From: Canna indica
Taxonomy: Eukaryota; Streptophyta; Magnoliopsida; Zingiberales; Cannaceae
NCBI GenBank assembly: GCA_034359265.1
Contig: CP136891.1
Coordinates: 57,946,001-58,010,000, forward strand
Length of the DNA: 64,000 nucleotides
Reading direction: 5' to 3'
Each line of letters starts with the position of its first letter. Position 1 is the first letter of the stretch. The notes beneath the pieces are model-generated. The model ran no database searches and was not told where the DNA came from. It saw only the letters and a program-made list of their open reading frames with translations. The position numbers were made by a program, and so were the translations under genes. Shown in pieces: positions 47,426 to 60,246 of this stretch.

Positions 47426-49119
47426 TAGTCAAAACAACAAAAGTGCTTGCTGCATTGTTTAGTGCTACTAATCTTGACAACTTTCCAGTGCCTTGATGTT
47501 TATGCGTGATATATTATCATATTTCTGGGGATCTCTTTCTTATTAAGAGCTGCTTATGTAATCTTTGTTGTGGCTGATTGTGCAAAATTTGGAGTTATCA
47601 ATCATTTTTATGGATCTGATTCTGAGCAATAGTATCTGGAATTCAATTCAATTTAGTTTTATTTGATTTGAACTAAAGTTTTATATTTTTATAATATTAA
47701 GTTTGTTTTATGCAAAGTTTGTTTCAATTTTTTAAAGAACTAAAATATTGTCATTTTTAAATAAAATGTGATAAAAAAAATTAATTCTGTAAGATCGTAT
47801 TCAATTTTAATAAAGAAAACTCAGGACTGAATTTCGAAAAAAAAATTCCAATCTGCACTCGGATGGTTTCGTAAAATTTGATTTGACTCAATTTTGCTGG
47901 ACCACTATAACAAATTGTATTCGTAGATAATAGTGCCCGTAACTAGAGAAAAAAATAGGTCAGATGTGGCTTGACTTGTATTTGGCTTGACCTATAACAA
48001 ATTGTATTCGTAGATAATAGTGCCCGTAACTAGAGAAAAAAATAGGTCAGATGTGGCTTGACTTGTATTTGGCTTGACCTATTTAAAAATAAAACAAAGC
48101 CTGAACTTTAAAATAGATATTTTTTTTATCAGGTCAGGCTCAATCTCAATTTAAAACCTATTAAGCTTAACATGTCGGCCCGAGTTTGTTAAGATGACGT
48201 GCCCAGTGTATATATAAATATATAATGGAAGCAGATCTTATAAACATGCCACATGCCGGCAGACTCAATTTTTATATTAAAAGCAGATTTTATAAACAAA
48301 CTTCGGGTTTTATATTACATCGACTTTATAAATAGGCCACAGGCCAAGCTAATGAACAGACCAAACTTAGACCGAAAAAAATCTATAACATGCTACTGGC
48401 CAAACTCAAACCAATTTATTACTGGCCTATTAAGGCAAAAACCTGAACGGACCTGTTTCCACTCCTACCTGTGACCTGTGACTATGCACTGAAGCAATTT
48501 TTTCTCTCGCTATGCTGTAGGACCATAAAACTCATATGTGGCTACTCATATTCAAAGTTCAAAATAAGAAGGTAGGTAGAAAGATGGTGAAAGGAGCAAA
48601 TTTTGAACTTGGGGTGAGGCAAGTATCTTGAATTAAACCATGCAAAACTTCCGTTCATGCCTATAACTAAACCATGTGTGAATTATTGCGATCCTTGTTT
48701 GAAGTCGATAGCAAGAATGGTTAAAAACTAGCAGTTGCTATTATCTTGAAGGGAACAAAGATGAACACGCTCTCTAATAAAATTACACTACAACGAATGA
48801 TGTCTATCATCAATTCGGATTATGAATGGAAGTATGCGAATCCATCTCTATTGCCCCTATTTGGCTCTTTCCTGACGGTTGGAAGCATGGAATAGAACGC
48901 CAAGAGACATCTATGCAACATAAGCTGCACAAACACAAGGTTTCCGCATGCAGTGCCCCGAATCAAACATATGCCATGATTAACTAAACAGAGTATATCA
49001 TCTGGTACAACATAGAGGGAACCCGGAATCTTGGAATGATCTCAATTCTCAAGCATGTCTAAAATGCTCTACTTCACACGGTTACTGCTTGAAGAACGAG
49101 AAAGAAACCTGGCTAGTAT
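47426..49119. other. Intergenic region between convergent TBCA and KH genes
   Basis: It contains both 3' ends. No gene is seen. At 48080-48480 are several 'ggccacaggccaa', 'ggcccgagtttgt' and 'cggacctgtttccactcc' phrases typical of decayed hAT-type repeats in plants, but I could not define ends or a target duplication. The ORF at 48253-48474 falls in this repeat-like DNA. Confidence 0.5.
47905..48078. repeat. Perfect 87-bp tandem duplication
   Basis: 47905-47991 and 47992-48078 are identical by eye, starting CTATAACAAATTG and ending GGCTTGAC. Lack of divergence points to a recent slippage or duplication event in the TBCA downstream region. Confidence 0.95.
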
Positions 49120-52100
49120 TCAGAGCCTATAGCCTCCATAACCTCCTAAACCCGAAGACCCATATCCACCAAGAGATCGCGATGTAAGAGATGAGGAGAG
49201 ATACCCTGAACCTGATAAGGTAGAGTATGATGAACCTGATAAGCTAGAGTATGATGGACGGTAACTTGTATCGAGGCTGCTGTAGCTGCTTGATGTGGGT
49301 TCTTTATGCCCGCCAACAACATCCTGTTATCACAAGGGTAATGGAAGTCATTCAAAATACTGGCGAAGTATTGCAGTTTACTAGAGTTTTATTTTGGTGA
49401 ACTTTAATTATTAAAAATAAGAGAAATGGAAATGATACCTCAATTAGCTGCTGAGCAGTCTGAACTTGGGTTGAATTGCCTTTGATCTCAACTATTATTT
49501 CATCAGGCACAGTTCTACTCTCCTCGAGGGTTATAACTGCTCCACTTGTTCTGCGTATATATGATATATTTCCTCCTCCAACACCAATTATTTCCTCTGC
49601 ATACGTCAGGGGAATATTCATTGTCTGGGTAATCTGCACAAGCAATTTGAGGATTTATGGCAGGATTCCCAAAGAAAAACTTTCACTAGTCGGTTCATTA
49701 AAGTTGTCTATTTACCATAAGACAAAAAGAGAAAACTATATAATAATAACTACTTATTTTATATTGTGTTTAGTTTCAGCACTAAACTCCAAGTGAAACA
49801 AGTCAGGTTCATCAAGTAATGAATACCCCAAAAAGGGAAGATGCCCTCAATCATATCCATAGCTCAAGAAAAAAACAACTATAAACTATGGTAAAATAGA
49901 GAAAATTCAGATTACACCATATTTGCTTGTAAGTTGAACATGGCTTTATTGGATGAACTTTTTCTCCTAAAAGTCAACAGACAGACTACCCTTGCAGTGC
50001 TCCTTTCCTAATATGTAAATTGGTAGCCCAGAAGTGTTTGTTATGTATTTTTGTCAAGTAAAATGTCCTCATTATACTGAGTTCAGTATAGTTAAAATAG
50101 TCCAGTTAATCTACCCGAAGAACCCTGATAGTAATACATTCAAGCATGTTTGACCGACTAAGTATGCTCACATGTGTCTACAATGTTTTAAAATTCAATT
50201 CATGCGGCCACATATGCATATGCACCAACTTGGAGCATCACATATTAAATTTGCAGTCTAATGCACTAGAACCGCATATGTGGCCGCATGAATGCATATG
50301 CAGTATATGCAGTTGCATGACACCAAACACCTTGCTTATCAAGTATTAGAAACTTTATTTTTTTTATAGATGCAAAATAAATATTTCTTATGTTCACTTA
50401 CTTATATACCATCATTTAATTAGGTAATCATCATACTATAGATTTTATCTCTTGAATTATTGAAATGTTTTGATTAATTACAGCTATGTGCACTAGGTTT
50501 TTTTATTAATACAATTTTTGTAAATATTTTTTAAATCCATGTGTGTCTATGATGTGATATGGTTCAAAAGGAAATTCAACATATATTGAAAGACTTGGTG
50601 AAAAGATCACCACTGATCACCTGACTGGAGCTATAGCTCCTTTGAAAAAATAAAAGAGCTACAAAAATAGATAAGTATTGGAGTAAACCTGAGTAACAAA
50701 AGAACCAGTTGAACGCCCTAGTACTGGAGTATGTAAGCCAGAAACAGCAGGATCTTGACCATATATTGACAATCTACTCCGTTGATATGGTGCATCTATT
50801 TGAGTTCTACGATCAAGGAGTAATGGATCCCGGTTCAAGGAAAGAGAGTAATCATTCCCTGTTCCAATTTGCTGAGTAGGCTGAATAGAGGATTGTTTTT
50901 TATCAGCCCAAGTTTCTATTGCATGATCTTGAGCTGTTGGCATTCCAAGCTGGAAGAAGAAAGACATACTAAAATAATATTTGTTGTTGAATAATTGGTT
51001 TATTTTTCTTTGGCAACACATTGAAGCCCAAAATGCTGTTTAGTATGGAACAACAAACTTACACTCTTTTCAAAAAGTGGAAGTATGCTATGATCTACAA
51101 GAAATTTTCTGAGATGACCAAGTACTGCTTCCAGTGCTTTCAGAACCTTCAAGGTTTCACCATGTATCTCCACAATTCTTTCTTCTGCAGTTGCATAATA
51201 AGGCAGCTCCTCTACCAAAAGAATTTTCATGTATTAATTCTGACCAAGAAGTACGGCTGTCCAAAATTAAGTTTAAACTAAAAAACAAAACCAAATTGGA
51301 TAAATTCGGTTCGGTTTATAGTTAAAAAATATTCTGAAATATTTAATTTGGTCTGGGTTCGCTTTCGGTTTCTGTGATGTAAACCGAAGCAAACCTAAAA
51401 AACTGAATTTCTACAAATAATATATTTTGATCAAAAATAATGATCAATTGTTAGATGCTTAGATGATTAGAACATACAGATACAGCCTATAAGGTCAAGG
51501 GTTCAATTCCAATTTCCAACTAATAATATTTTTGTATGAATATGTTACAATACAATAGTAAATTATAATTAATTTTGATTAAAAAATTAAAAAATTAAAA
51601 ATTAATATCCTATAGTTCACTATTACTAATACTAAAGGTAAATTTTTATATTTATTTCAGTTTAAAACGAACCAAACTGAAAAAATAGATTCGGTTTTGG
51701 TACAGATCGGTTTGACAATTTTAAAGACAGTTTGATTTGGTTCAGTTTAATTTGCTTCATTTCCCTTCGATTTAAGCCGAATTGACAGCCCTACCAAGAA
51801 GGCAACAAAGAGGCAGTCATGGCAGAAAGAATAAAGCTTGTGACATCTTATCTATAGCACATGATGGTATCATTAGTATACAAATGAAACTTTTAGTCTG
51901 CTTGTTTGATGATGTAGTATTGCCAGGTCTAGGATAAATGTGTAATGTGTGCATAGGATGCATTTTTGAAGTATGCAAGACTTGATATTTCTTGTTCAAG
52001 ACTAATAATGAAGGACTACTTTAGGAATTTGGCACCATCAAAGATGAGTTAGTGAGTCTAAAGTACCAACAAGATTGTAGCCCTTTCATGATTGTGATAA

Positions 52101-55100
52101 TCATCTAAGTGAAACTGTGAAATGGTGACGAGTGTTTAACTTAAACAAAAGTTCAAACAGTTGATCTTCATCAAAGTAACTTAAAGCACGTGCAAGGGAA
52201 TGTTCAAATTTTTTGCATGATGCAATACCATACCCAACTCAGGACCTTATATAACTACTGGATTCATCAATTTTAGAATCACATTATGGAAGGGCAATTA
52301 AGAGGGGGTAGGATTGTGTTCTTAGACAGTTCAAACCCATATTAGAATGCTCAGCAATGCCAATTCCTCATCTAAGTGCTCCATCATTGATTTTGGAAGA
52401 GAAATATCAAGGTTTAGTCTGTAACACAATTGTATATTATGTTAATTGTGTATCTAATTCAGATATTGACAAAAAAAAATTAATTGAATAGAGCATGAGT
52501 ACAGTATATAATTGAAGTTTCAGTTGATAATGTCAGTCAAACCAAAGATATTGGACATGATTTTTTAATGTCATGCATAGAAAAAGAAAATAGCATGCCC
52601 CTAGCATAGGAAAAGGAAAGTTCATGTTGTACCTTTAGCAGATTCTCTTTGAATTATGAATTTTCATGCATCATATGCATAGAAAAAAGGAAAATTCGTG
52701 TTGTACCTTTAGGCAGAATACGTATAGTGGCACCGGAGTTTTCTTGAATAGACTTAACTGAGGCACCTTGTTTCCCAATTAAAGTAATGGCTTGTGATGA
52801 TGCAACCAACAACTTAATTGAGCATAATGTAGATGAACCCTCATTCTCCGTTATGTCATTGATACGCTTGAAGATTCTTAAAGCAGCATCCATTGCAGGG
52901 GATAATATGGCCTCTGGTTCTTCTCTTGCTGATATCAATACCTATGAATTAAGAGGACGCTTCATTAGTTATCTAGTTAAGAACATCATGCATCATAATG
53001 AATTTTTATCCGTCTATGAATAGCAGTATAACATGAAAGGCAAACTGATAATTTAACAGTTTATGAGCTCCCATTTTCCTTTGAAGAAAGCCCCCTGCAT
53101 ATCACAGAAAAAAATTGATAGCTAGTTACTCACATCAAGCAATTTGACCATGCAGAAAAAAACCATCAACAGAAGTCATCAAGCTAGAAAGTTTCTTTGT
53201 TGATAATAAATGGTAGAAGAAAACCTCAATGCACCCCTCAACATGGCTAAAGGGTTCTGACTTCCGAGATGATATACATGATAAAATTGTGGGTCTTGAA
53301 ATAGAAAAATATTAGGACTGTCTCCTGCATTATTTATATGGATCTATATTTAGCATTAAGAAAATTCATGCCATAAAGCTAGATAGAGATGTTAAGGGCA
53401 GCACGTCCCTCCTAAATATTGAGGTGCTATGTCTCAAGAATCTAAATAGAAGTATACTAGATGGAGGATTTTATTCAACATGTTATTCAACCCAACTCGA
53501 TCACATGTTTATTCAACCCAACCCATTTTCTTCTACATATAAAACACTAAGCACCTTCTAGAGCTAGGATTTTATGATTCTAGTGAGAACCTCTGCAGGT
53601 GTATTTGGAGCTTCGGAGGAATTAAGTTAAGTTCTTGTATTCTTCATCATTGTTAAATTTGATTGGATCACAAACTTATCCAAAAGCTTAAGCTTGCAGG
53701 AAAAAACCTATACATTTATATAATGTATATTGTTAACACTCCCCCTCGGATGTGCATAGATAAACTTGAATAGATTGAGCCAAGTTGAACACATGATTAA
53801 TTTTAACTTAAGTGGGGGTATTTTTTATAATTAATGACACTAGCAAGAGTCGAACCCAGGACCACTTGCTTCCCGATATGATCCTACATTAAAATTTGAT
53901 TGGATGACTACTTTTTCGAAAAGCTTAAACTATTATGAATAACACATGTTTATACAATTATATTCTTAACAATTACTTCATATAGTGAGGGCTCTCGTCT
54001 TGACAATGGGGCTAAAGCCCAAAGGAATAAATCAGACAATACTTGTTTGTTTAAAATTGCTTGATGTGGATATCTTGGTTTGCATGTCCTAGTTCCATAT
54101 TCAGTAATAACAAATAGTTTACTTTATGCATGCCTAACAACAACATCACAGAGAACAAATTCTAGCAAACACATCAGGTTATAATATACTCAGGGCATAA
54201 CATTGAAAATAACAAAAAGATGTTTATGTATCTTCTATCTATCAGAGAAACACCTAATAGTGCCTCGGTCAATAGGATGTTAAAAGTTTAAAATATACCT
54301 AATGAATTTTAAGGGTATTTTATACTCATATACCCTAATATATCCAATATATTGGTACTGTTTAAGAATCTCCTATTTAGCTTTATGTGTACTTAATGGT
54401 GCTTGACCAGGGTCACCAATTGGGTTTATAAATGGTGACTCTCTCTTACACTAAAACATTTTTCAGTAGAGATGCATTACAAGCATTGTTAAACAAATCA
54501 GCAATTGGATTTCTGCTTCCACACACTCTAGGTACAATATCATGATCAGTGATGTCGGCCTTGAATTCATGAATTTGTAAATGATCTATAAGAATAGTTT
54601 ACTTTGTTAAAGAAAGAGATACACAAAATTAACATGAAACAATGCAAAGTTGAAAAGGAAACTAGCACTAACAATTCATGGAATCTTCATCTCTTCTAAC
54701 TCTTTTTAAGCAGACAGGTTATTCTACTAAGTACTGACTCCAAGACATGCCACAATCTCAAACCTTAGATCACACAAAGGGAAGCACCCACGGTGGTTTT
54801 TGACTCCAACAAAGGTGAATCCCACAAATAAGAAGTCCCCAAAATTTATCCTTCCCTCACAAGGATGACTTGCTGGGGAAAGAATCTCAAATCTATAATT
54901 GCAGTCTCGATGCAAGCACAGATGAAAGGATGAATCATTGAGTTTAAGTCAATTATTAGATATTTTAATAATTTAGCATATTAGAAAGATATTCAAGAAA
55001 TTAATTCTTCATATCTCTTAGTAAAATGGAAAAAAAAAGTGTTCCGAAATTTAATAAATAGAGAATAATTCTGCAGACTTACCCAATTAATTGGTCAATT

Positions 55101-57121
55101 GAGCACCCAAAATCAACATTGTAAAACTGGTTTTAACAAGTTATAAGACAGATATGATGCAGAGATATTTAGAAGAATATTGAGTGTGCTAAGGTGTATC
55201 TATGTATTGTCTATTATCTTTTATTGGTTGGATAAGTAAACTAGTATAAACAAATCCAACAGGTATTTTAAACCAAATTCAGAACAACTATTTAAAAGAG
55301 AATTACATAATAGAACACAAAAATGGAAGCTTTCTTAATATAGAATGTATTCATAAATAGTAAATGAAGTGAGCTTCTACTTGCAGAGATATGCTCAATA
55401 AGCCTAATGTTCATCATTCAGGATATAGAAAATTCTCTGCACGATATTATAGTTATCCACAATTATATTATGGAGTTAAAAAATTATGTTCAATTCAACC
55501 AAACCTTGCTTAAATTAAAAGTTACTAAGGATTGTTAAAATGAGAAAGATCAAGCAAGTAGAACAATGAAAAGACACAATGTAGCAACAGAGTTATGATA
55601 TATAAGGAGGAACAATAAATAGTAGTCTAGAGTCTAGACGCCTGTAAAATTTCTAATGGAACCTACCAATAGCTAACTTTAAAATTCTTACATTATCAAT
55701 GAAGTCATATCTTGGTATCATAAAAGTAGAAAAGCATAAGATGGAAAATTAGCCCGCTTATGAAATGATCTGTTCCATTAGCTATTGGATTGATGGCACT
55801 AAAAAAGCATATGGCAGCATTACCCCCATGATCTTTAATTTTAGGGAAGTACTACACTACAACCTTACTGGTGATTTAGTTTGTAATGAATTAAGGATGG
55901 TCACTTAGACAAGTCAATGATGCATACAAATTACTTATTATTGTTAACATTCTTCGCCTCACTATTGGAAAACTAGATCTCCTTGTCAGAATATTAAAAA
56001 ACAGTTATTTACCAAAAGTTAGTTATTATGTCAAGCTCACTTTCCAGTCAAAAAGAATTCTCAAGTTTCTCCCCCAAAAGATAGTTCAAGACTGTACGAC
56101 GAACACTTATTTGTGATCATCATAAAAAGGCTTAGAAAGACTATTCAATGCAGAAGCCAAAAGCTCTGCTGAGTGCAGAGCTACGAGAACCTTCTTAGCC
56201 TGTATATAACAGAATTAGAAACAGGTCTAACACTAAAGGAATTTTATGCACATCAAGAATGCTGCAATAACTCAGAAACAAATATACAAACACGATCCTG
56301 GAAGAAAAATCCAGAAATCAAGACATGATGGTCCGAGGTAACGCGCAAAACCTCCATATTTGAAACTATTTTCAAGTCAGCTAATCTTTAATTAACGAAA
56401 AAACTAAGGAGAAGACAAGATAGAACAACATTGCAGCGACCAAGTGAAAGTAGGCACCAAAGACTACAGATATGCATTAAGAGTGTAATAAAAACTAAGG
56501 ACTGAACCATCCAGTTGTTAGGAGGGCACAATCGAGAAAATCCAACATCAAAGTCGCATGTTTCAAATAAACTATACAAGATCACTGCATATGGCATACA
56601 GCATGCTAAACATCCTCGTCCGTTGAATACTTGCAATGTCAACCTGTTTAAATACAAATTCCCTAATCTAAGATTTAATCTATTTTAGTTTTGGCGCATA
56701 TCGAGGTGGTATATAGCAGCACATACTACATTCAGGAGGTAGAAAACCCCAAAAAAAATAACCTTGGCGAAAAAACGAGATAAAATTACTACAAACAAGG
56801 ATGGTGGGGGGAGATGGAAGTGAGACTCACGATGCGATCGGGGGTGCCCACGGCCCCTTCGAGGATGCGGACCTTTGCCCGGGACTCGTCGCAGAGCTTC
56901 TTGATGAGTTCACCCTTCCGCCCTATGATGCTCCCGACCTTGGTCACAGGAACGATCAGTCGGAACACGTTGTCCCCCGGCCAACCGGGCCACTTCTGTT
57001 GCGCCGAAGCCGCGACGGGGGGCTCCGCCTCGGCGTCAGGGGCGTCCGGGATGGCCTCAACTTCCTGAGCAAGCTCGGAATCGGGGGCGTGGCCATCGGT
57101 GTCAGCAGGGTTCGCCGCCAT
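49120..57121 (-). CDS. PEP: Triple KH-domain RNA-binding protein, PEPPER-like
   Basis: Six coding exons on the minus strand: 57121-56831, 52941-52707, 51211-51063, 50949-50689, 49633-49439 and 49323-49120, with GT-AG introns and frame kept, giving 444 aa. After an acidic Ala/Pro-rich N-terminus come KH1 (about residues 50-120, FRLIVPVTKVGSIIGRKGE), KH2 (about 140-215, IKLLVASSQAITLIGKQGA) and KH3 (about 308-380, QTMNIPLTYAEEIIGVGGG). The first two have the GXXG RNA-binding loop as GRKG and GKQG; KH3 has GVGG. The C-terminus is Ser/Gly/Tyr rich (GGYGSSGLGGYGGYRL). SIYGQDPAVS and LRKFLVDHS fit the PEPPER (At4g26000) group better than the related FLK. PEPPER is a nuclear regulator acting on flowering and floral-gene transcripts. 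Start ATG 57121 has a good context (CCATGG). Intron 1 is 3.9 kb. Confidence 0.9.
50198..50293. repeat. 20-bp perfect inverted repeat in KH intron 4
   Basis: The arms 50198-50217 and 50274-50293 are exact reverse complements (core CATGCGGCCACATATGC), separated by 56 bp. Further GCATATGCA phrases surround it. A transcript could form a hairpin. It may be the relic of a small inverted-repeat element. Confidence 0.9.
51252..51793. mobile_element. Non-autonomous hAT-type MITE in KH intron 2, 542 bp
   Basis: Perfect 8-bp duplications CCAAGAAG flank it (51244-51251 and 51794-51801). The ends are TACGGCTGTC and, reversed, TAGGGCTGTC. It contains 'ttcggttcggttta' and 'cggttttggtacagatcggttt' phrases common in plant hAT MITEs, with an AT-rich centre. 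The inner edge lies about 40 bp upstream of the exon 3 acceptor (AG at 51213-51212 on the minus strand), so it has replaced the DNA where a branch point could be. Confidence 0.92.
52942..56830 (-). other. KH gene intron 1, 3.9 kb, contents
   Basis: No gene is recognised. At about 53655-53745 and 53890-53975 are two similar blocks ('aatttgattggat....aaaagcttaa', then 'ttgttaacactcccc' / 'ttcttaacaattac'), probably remnants of a common plant repeat. The rest is AT-rich. ORFs at 54727-54915 and 56388-56657 show no protein family. The long first intron could hold regulatory sequence, but none is identified. Confidence 0.6.
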
Positions 57122-57556
57122 GGCCAGGGAGGAGGGTTCGATAGAGTAGCGAAGAGAAGAGAGAGGGGGGCAAGAAAGTGAACAAGTAATTTGCTGGAAG
57201 TGGGGAAGGATTGGGTGAGCTTTTGGGTTCATTTAGGTGCGTGCGGCGGAGACGCGTCCAGTTTGTACGAAATTTAGTGGTCCCCACGTACTACGACTTA
57301 GCGCTGTCGAATTGTCAACTGTATCTCGTACATTTAACCTATTCCGTTTTTGTAAGTAATCTGGCTGGATAATTTTATCTACGAGACTTCGACTATTTAC
57401 CAAACTCGGAATTATTAATTAAATGACAAAAATAGAAATCTTAAAAAATTTATCAAAATTGAAATCGAATTAAATAGCGTATTATAAGCAATGACAGATC
57501 TAAAAAAAATTTACTAACGAAGATAAGTTAATGTATAAATTTTTTGAACTCCAATT
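57122..57556 (-). promoter_or_regulatory. KH gene 5' leader and presumptive promoter
   Basis: Directly upstream of the KH start codon the minus strand reads a pyrimidine-rich leader ('cccccctctctcttctcttcg', 57170-57140). This is followed further upstream by AT-rich DNA until a retroelement-like junction at 57557. Available host promoter sequence is thus at most about 400 bp. A TATA box is not clear. Confidence 0.45.
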
Positions 57557-58400
57557 TGGTATCAAAGCAGATCCACTATTGCATGTCACTACGCGATAGC
57601 TAGCGAGCCAAACTGGTGAAGACCGACTCCTGGTCGTCTAAGGGCGTTGAGGCCAGAAGTAATGATGTGATAGCAGCGAGCCAGGCTGATAAAAATCGAG
57701 TCATAATCGTGTAAGGGCACTGAGGCCGAAAGTAGTGGCTTTTGAGGCCAAGGACTTTACTCGGGGTTCAAGCCGAGCTCGCCGATGAGCGTAAGGCAAG
57801 ACCGCGCATGATGAGTCGAGTAAGGGCTATGAGACTGAAAGTAATTGCGTGATAGCTAGCGAGCTAGGCTAATGAAAATCGAGTCCTGATCGTGTAAGAG
57901 CGTTGAGGCTATAAGTATCGGTTCTAGGGGCTGAAGACTTTACTCGGAGGCTCAAGCTGAGCTCGCTGACGAGCATAAGATAGGACTGAGTGCGAGGAGT
58001 CAAGTAAGATTTGAATAAAATATTCATTAAAGCGGCGGGATGGCTGTAAGACTCCTTGGGCATATACAGAGAAGAGATGTGAGAAATGCAATTTTGAGTG
58101 ATAAAGAAATTGTGCGTACAAGAGGAATGCTCGGTCTGAGGTGGTGATTTGATTACGACTCGAGTTCTTCCAAGGGTTGAGTCGGGGTTGCTTTCGTATG
58201 TTCCTTCCTGAGTTTGTCTTGGAGACTTCCACCGGCTATTTGCCTTTGGTTGTGGAAAGCGTTTGTGGGCCATTAGGCTCTTTTTTTGGTTTGACCATCT
58301 TTGGTTTAAGGCATTTATTATAGCACCATCAGGCTTCTTTCTGATCGGCATGCGACACGCCTACTTCTATTTCCAAAATAGGAAACTTTAACGCCAGGTG
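57557..58400. repeat. LTR-retrotransposon-derived DNA with internal repeats
   Basis: It begins with TTTGGTATCAAAGCAGATCC at 57556, a primer-binding-like phrase in plus orientation. Blocks of the type 'gatagc.agcgagcc.ggctgatgaaaatcgagtc..gatcgtgtaag' start near 57596, 57669 and 57851. Blocks with 'gactttactcgg.g.tcaagc.gagctcgc.gacgagc' are near 57755 and 57930. These are imperfect internal repeats of retroelement leader or LTR type. ORFs at 57869-58351 look like chance readings. Confidence 0.5.
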
Positions 58401-58580
58401 GGGAGTGGATACGACGGCTCCCAAATTGTTCAAAGATGATCGTCCTCAGATCATATGATATGGGCTGGGAATGTTAATGACTAGGTACTGTACATCAATT
58501 ATTTTCGGCTCCACGAACGTCAATTCTTTCTCCTGAGAAGCCTACTAAGTCTCCTTTGCATGGTGTAAACGAGGCTTCTA

Positions 58581-59885
58581 TTAATTGCATTTTCTCAAAG
58601 GTAAAGTAGAAAGGATGTCGGTCGATCTACCTTGGTCGATAAGGACCTTTTTGATGATGAAGTTTCCTGCAATCACAGAGATTACGATCGGGTCATGCAG
58701 GTTTTGATCTGTTCCGCGAAAATCGAATTCATAGAACGATAGTACCAAGGCTTTTGGGGTAGGACGGTGTGGATGAGTGACACTATCAACTGCCATAATT
58801 GCCCGAAGAGACCTTTTTCTGGCCGAGCTTGAGTCTCCGCCTCTTGCAAATCCGTCGGCGATGTAGTCGATGACTCCTCGGAGCTTGTTTTGTGACCGAT
58901 CAGCTTGACTATTCACCCTATGGGAATTCGGAGGTGTCCGGCTTCATCGTCGAGGGTCGCAGCTCCTGCTTCGTCCTCTCTCTCTCAGGTGATCTATGTA
59001 TTTGGCTAGGTATCCTGCATGGACTAAATCTTCAAGTTGATCTACGAGAACTACACAATCCTCGGTAGTATGTTCATAAGTGTTGTGGAATACACACTTC
59101 TTGCTCATATCGGCGTTAGGCGATAGCTTTTGTTTTCCCGCGTTGGCGGGGTATCCGATAAGCTTCAGGTGGTAGATGTTGTGAAGGATGGTTTCCTTCT
59201 TAGTGTTGAAAGGGGTGTGTCTTTCGTATCGGGCACTCGGGTGAGGTGGTGACCTCGACCCTCTGTCGTTGCTTCGCTCATGTCAGTTACGGTCTTCACT
59301 TTTTCTATTTGCCTTCTTGGATTTTTTATCTTCGACAACGGCTTTGAGATTTTTCAAGTCGATCTTTTTTGCTTCTCGGAGTTCTTCCATTTTTATGAAG
59401 CTAGTGGTCTTCTCCTGAAATTCGGTCATTTCTTTAGGCTCTGTTAGGGCGATCTCATCGGCGAAGAGTCCGATTTTTAAATCAAGTTTGGAGTAGAATT
59501 CGATCCGTGGGTCGAGATTGGGAATTTTGGCCGCTATGACCTAGAACCTATTTATGTAATCCCTTAGGGGCTCATGCTGCCCCTACCTGACGTAATGGAG
59601 GGCGTCTTCCATTTTGTGATAGACTCGCGATGTGGTGAATCGGTTGAGGAAGACGCAGGAGAGGTCCTCAAAGGAATGAATGGACCTCGTCGGTAGGGAA
59701 ACGAACCGCAACAAAGCGGTTTTTCCCGAGAAAGTTGGGAAGGCTCTGCAGAGTGCGGGGTCGGTTGCTCCATGATAGAGCATCATGGTCCTAAATGTCG
59801 TAATGTGTACTGTAGGGTCACCTGTATCATAGTAGGGTGTCAGAATAGTGGGCAACTTACATTTTGACAAGAGGCGAGTCGCCAT
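58581..59885 (-). pseudogene. Ty3-gypsy gag and protease remnant, minus strand
   Basis: Read on the minus strand: gag from 59885 (KLPTILTPYYDTGDP, MLYHGATDPALCRAFPT, SFEDLSCVFLNRF), a middle part with FADEIALTEPKEMTEFQEK, then a zinc-finger-like HTTEDC segment near 59060 (KCVFHNTYEHTTEDC). Next come IDYIADGFARGG and a protease-like segment with DPIVISVIAGNF and VLIDQGRSTDIL (58916-58581), where the usual DGGSS is DQGRS. Stops and shifts interrupt it. No RT follows, so it is truncated. The same family occurs in plus orientation at 63092-64000. Confidence 0.85.
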
Positions 59886-60246
59886 TATGTGTTCAGCAAA
59901 AGGTCCTTCGTTGATAGGAAGGGCAGTCCCAGCCTTCCTGACTTTTGGAGGTAATGAAATTGAAACTTAGGTTGCATGAGGTGTAGATAGTAGGGTTGTG
60001 ATGGCGTATCCCTCGTGATAAAGAAGGACATGGATGTCCATGTATGACTGGGTGGAGCCATTTGGTCTAGCTCGAATCTAGTTCATGAGCGCGGCTAGGT
60101 GGAGCCCCCAGGCGGGCCCTGTTTGGTTCGGCTTGAGGAAAATTATGGGGTGATGCTGGGTTTGGTCCAACTGGGCCCAATAGTTCTAGTCAAGTCCACT
60201 TTCTTATTAGACTCAACCCTTAGTTTGACTCAATACGAGTTTAGAT
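59886..60246. other. No gene recognised
   Basis: A transition between the reversed gypsy remnant and a Copia fragment. GC content is moderate. The ORF at 60099-60329 starts here but has no family features in its first part. Confidence 0.5.

Noticed and set aside
49146..49355. 69-codon minus-strand ORF with HHTLAYQVHHTLPYQV repeats
   Set aside because: It is the off-frame reading of the Ser/Tyr-rich last exon of the KH gene; the spliced frame ending YGGYRL is supported by the exon 5 junction.
50198..50293. miRNA gene
   Set aside because: The stem is only 20 bp with a 56-base loop and surrounding low-complexity phrases; no basis to call a miRNA without small-RNA data.
50146..50349. Small Cys-rich ORF (67 codons) in KH intron 4
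   Set aside because: It is produced by the inverted-repeat and GCATATGCA phrases, lies on the strand opposite the gene, and is interior to a well-supported intron.
57869..58351. 160-codon minus-strand ORF
   Set aside because: No domain; it overlaps retroelement-derived repeat blocks and another frame of similar length.
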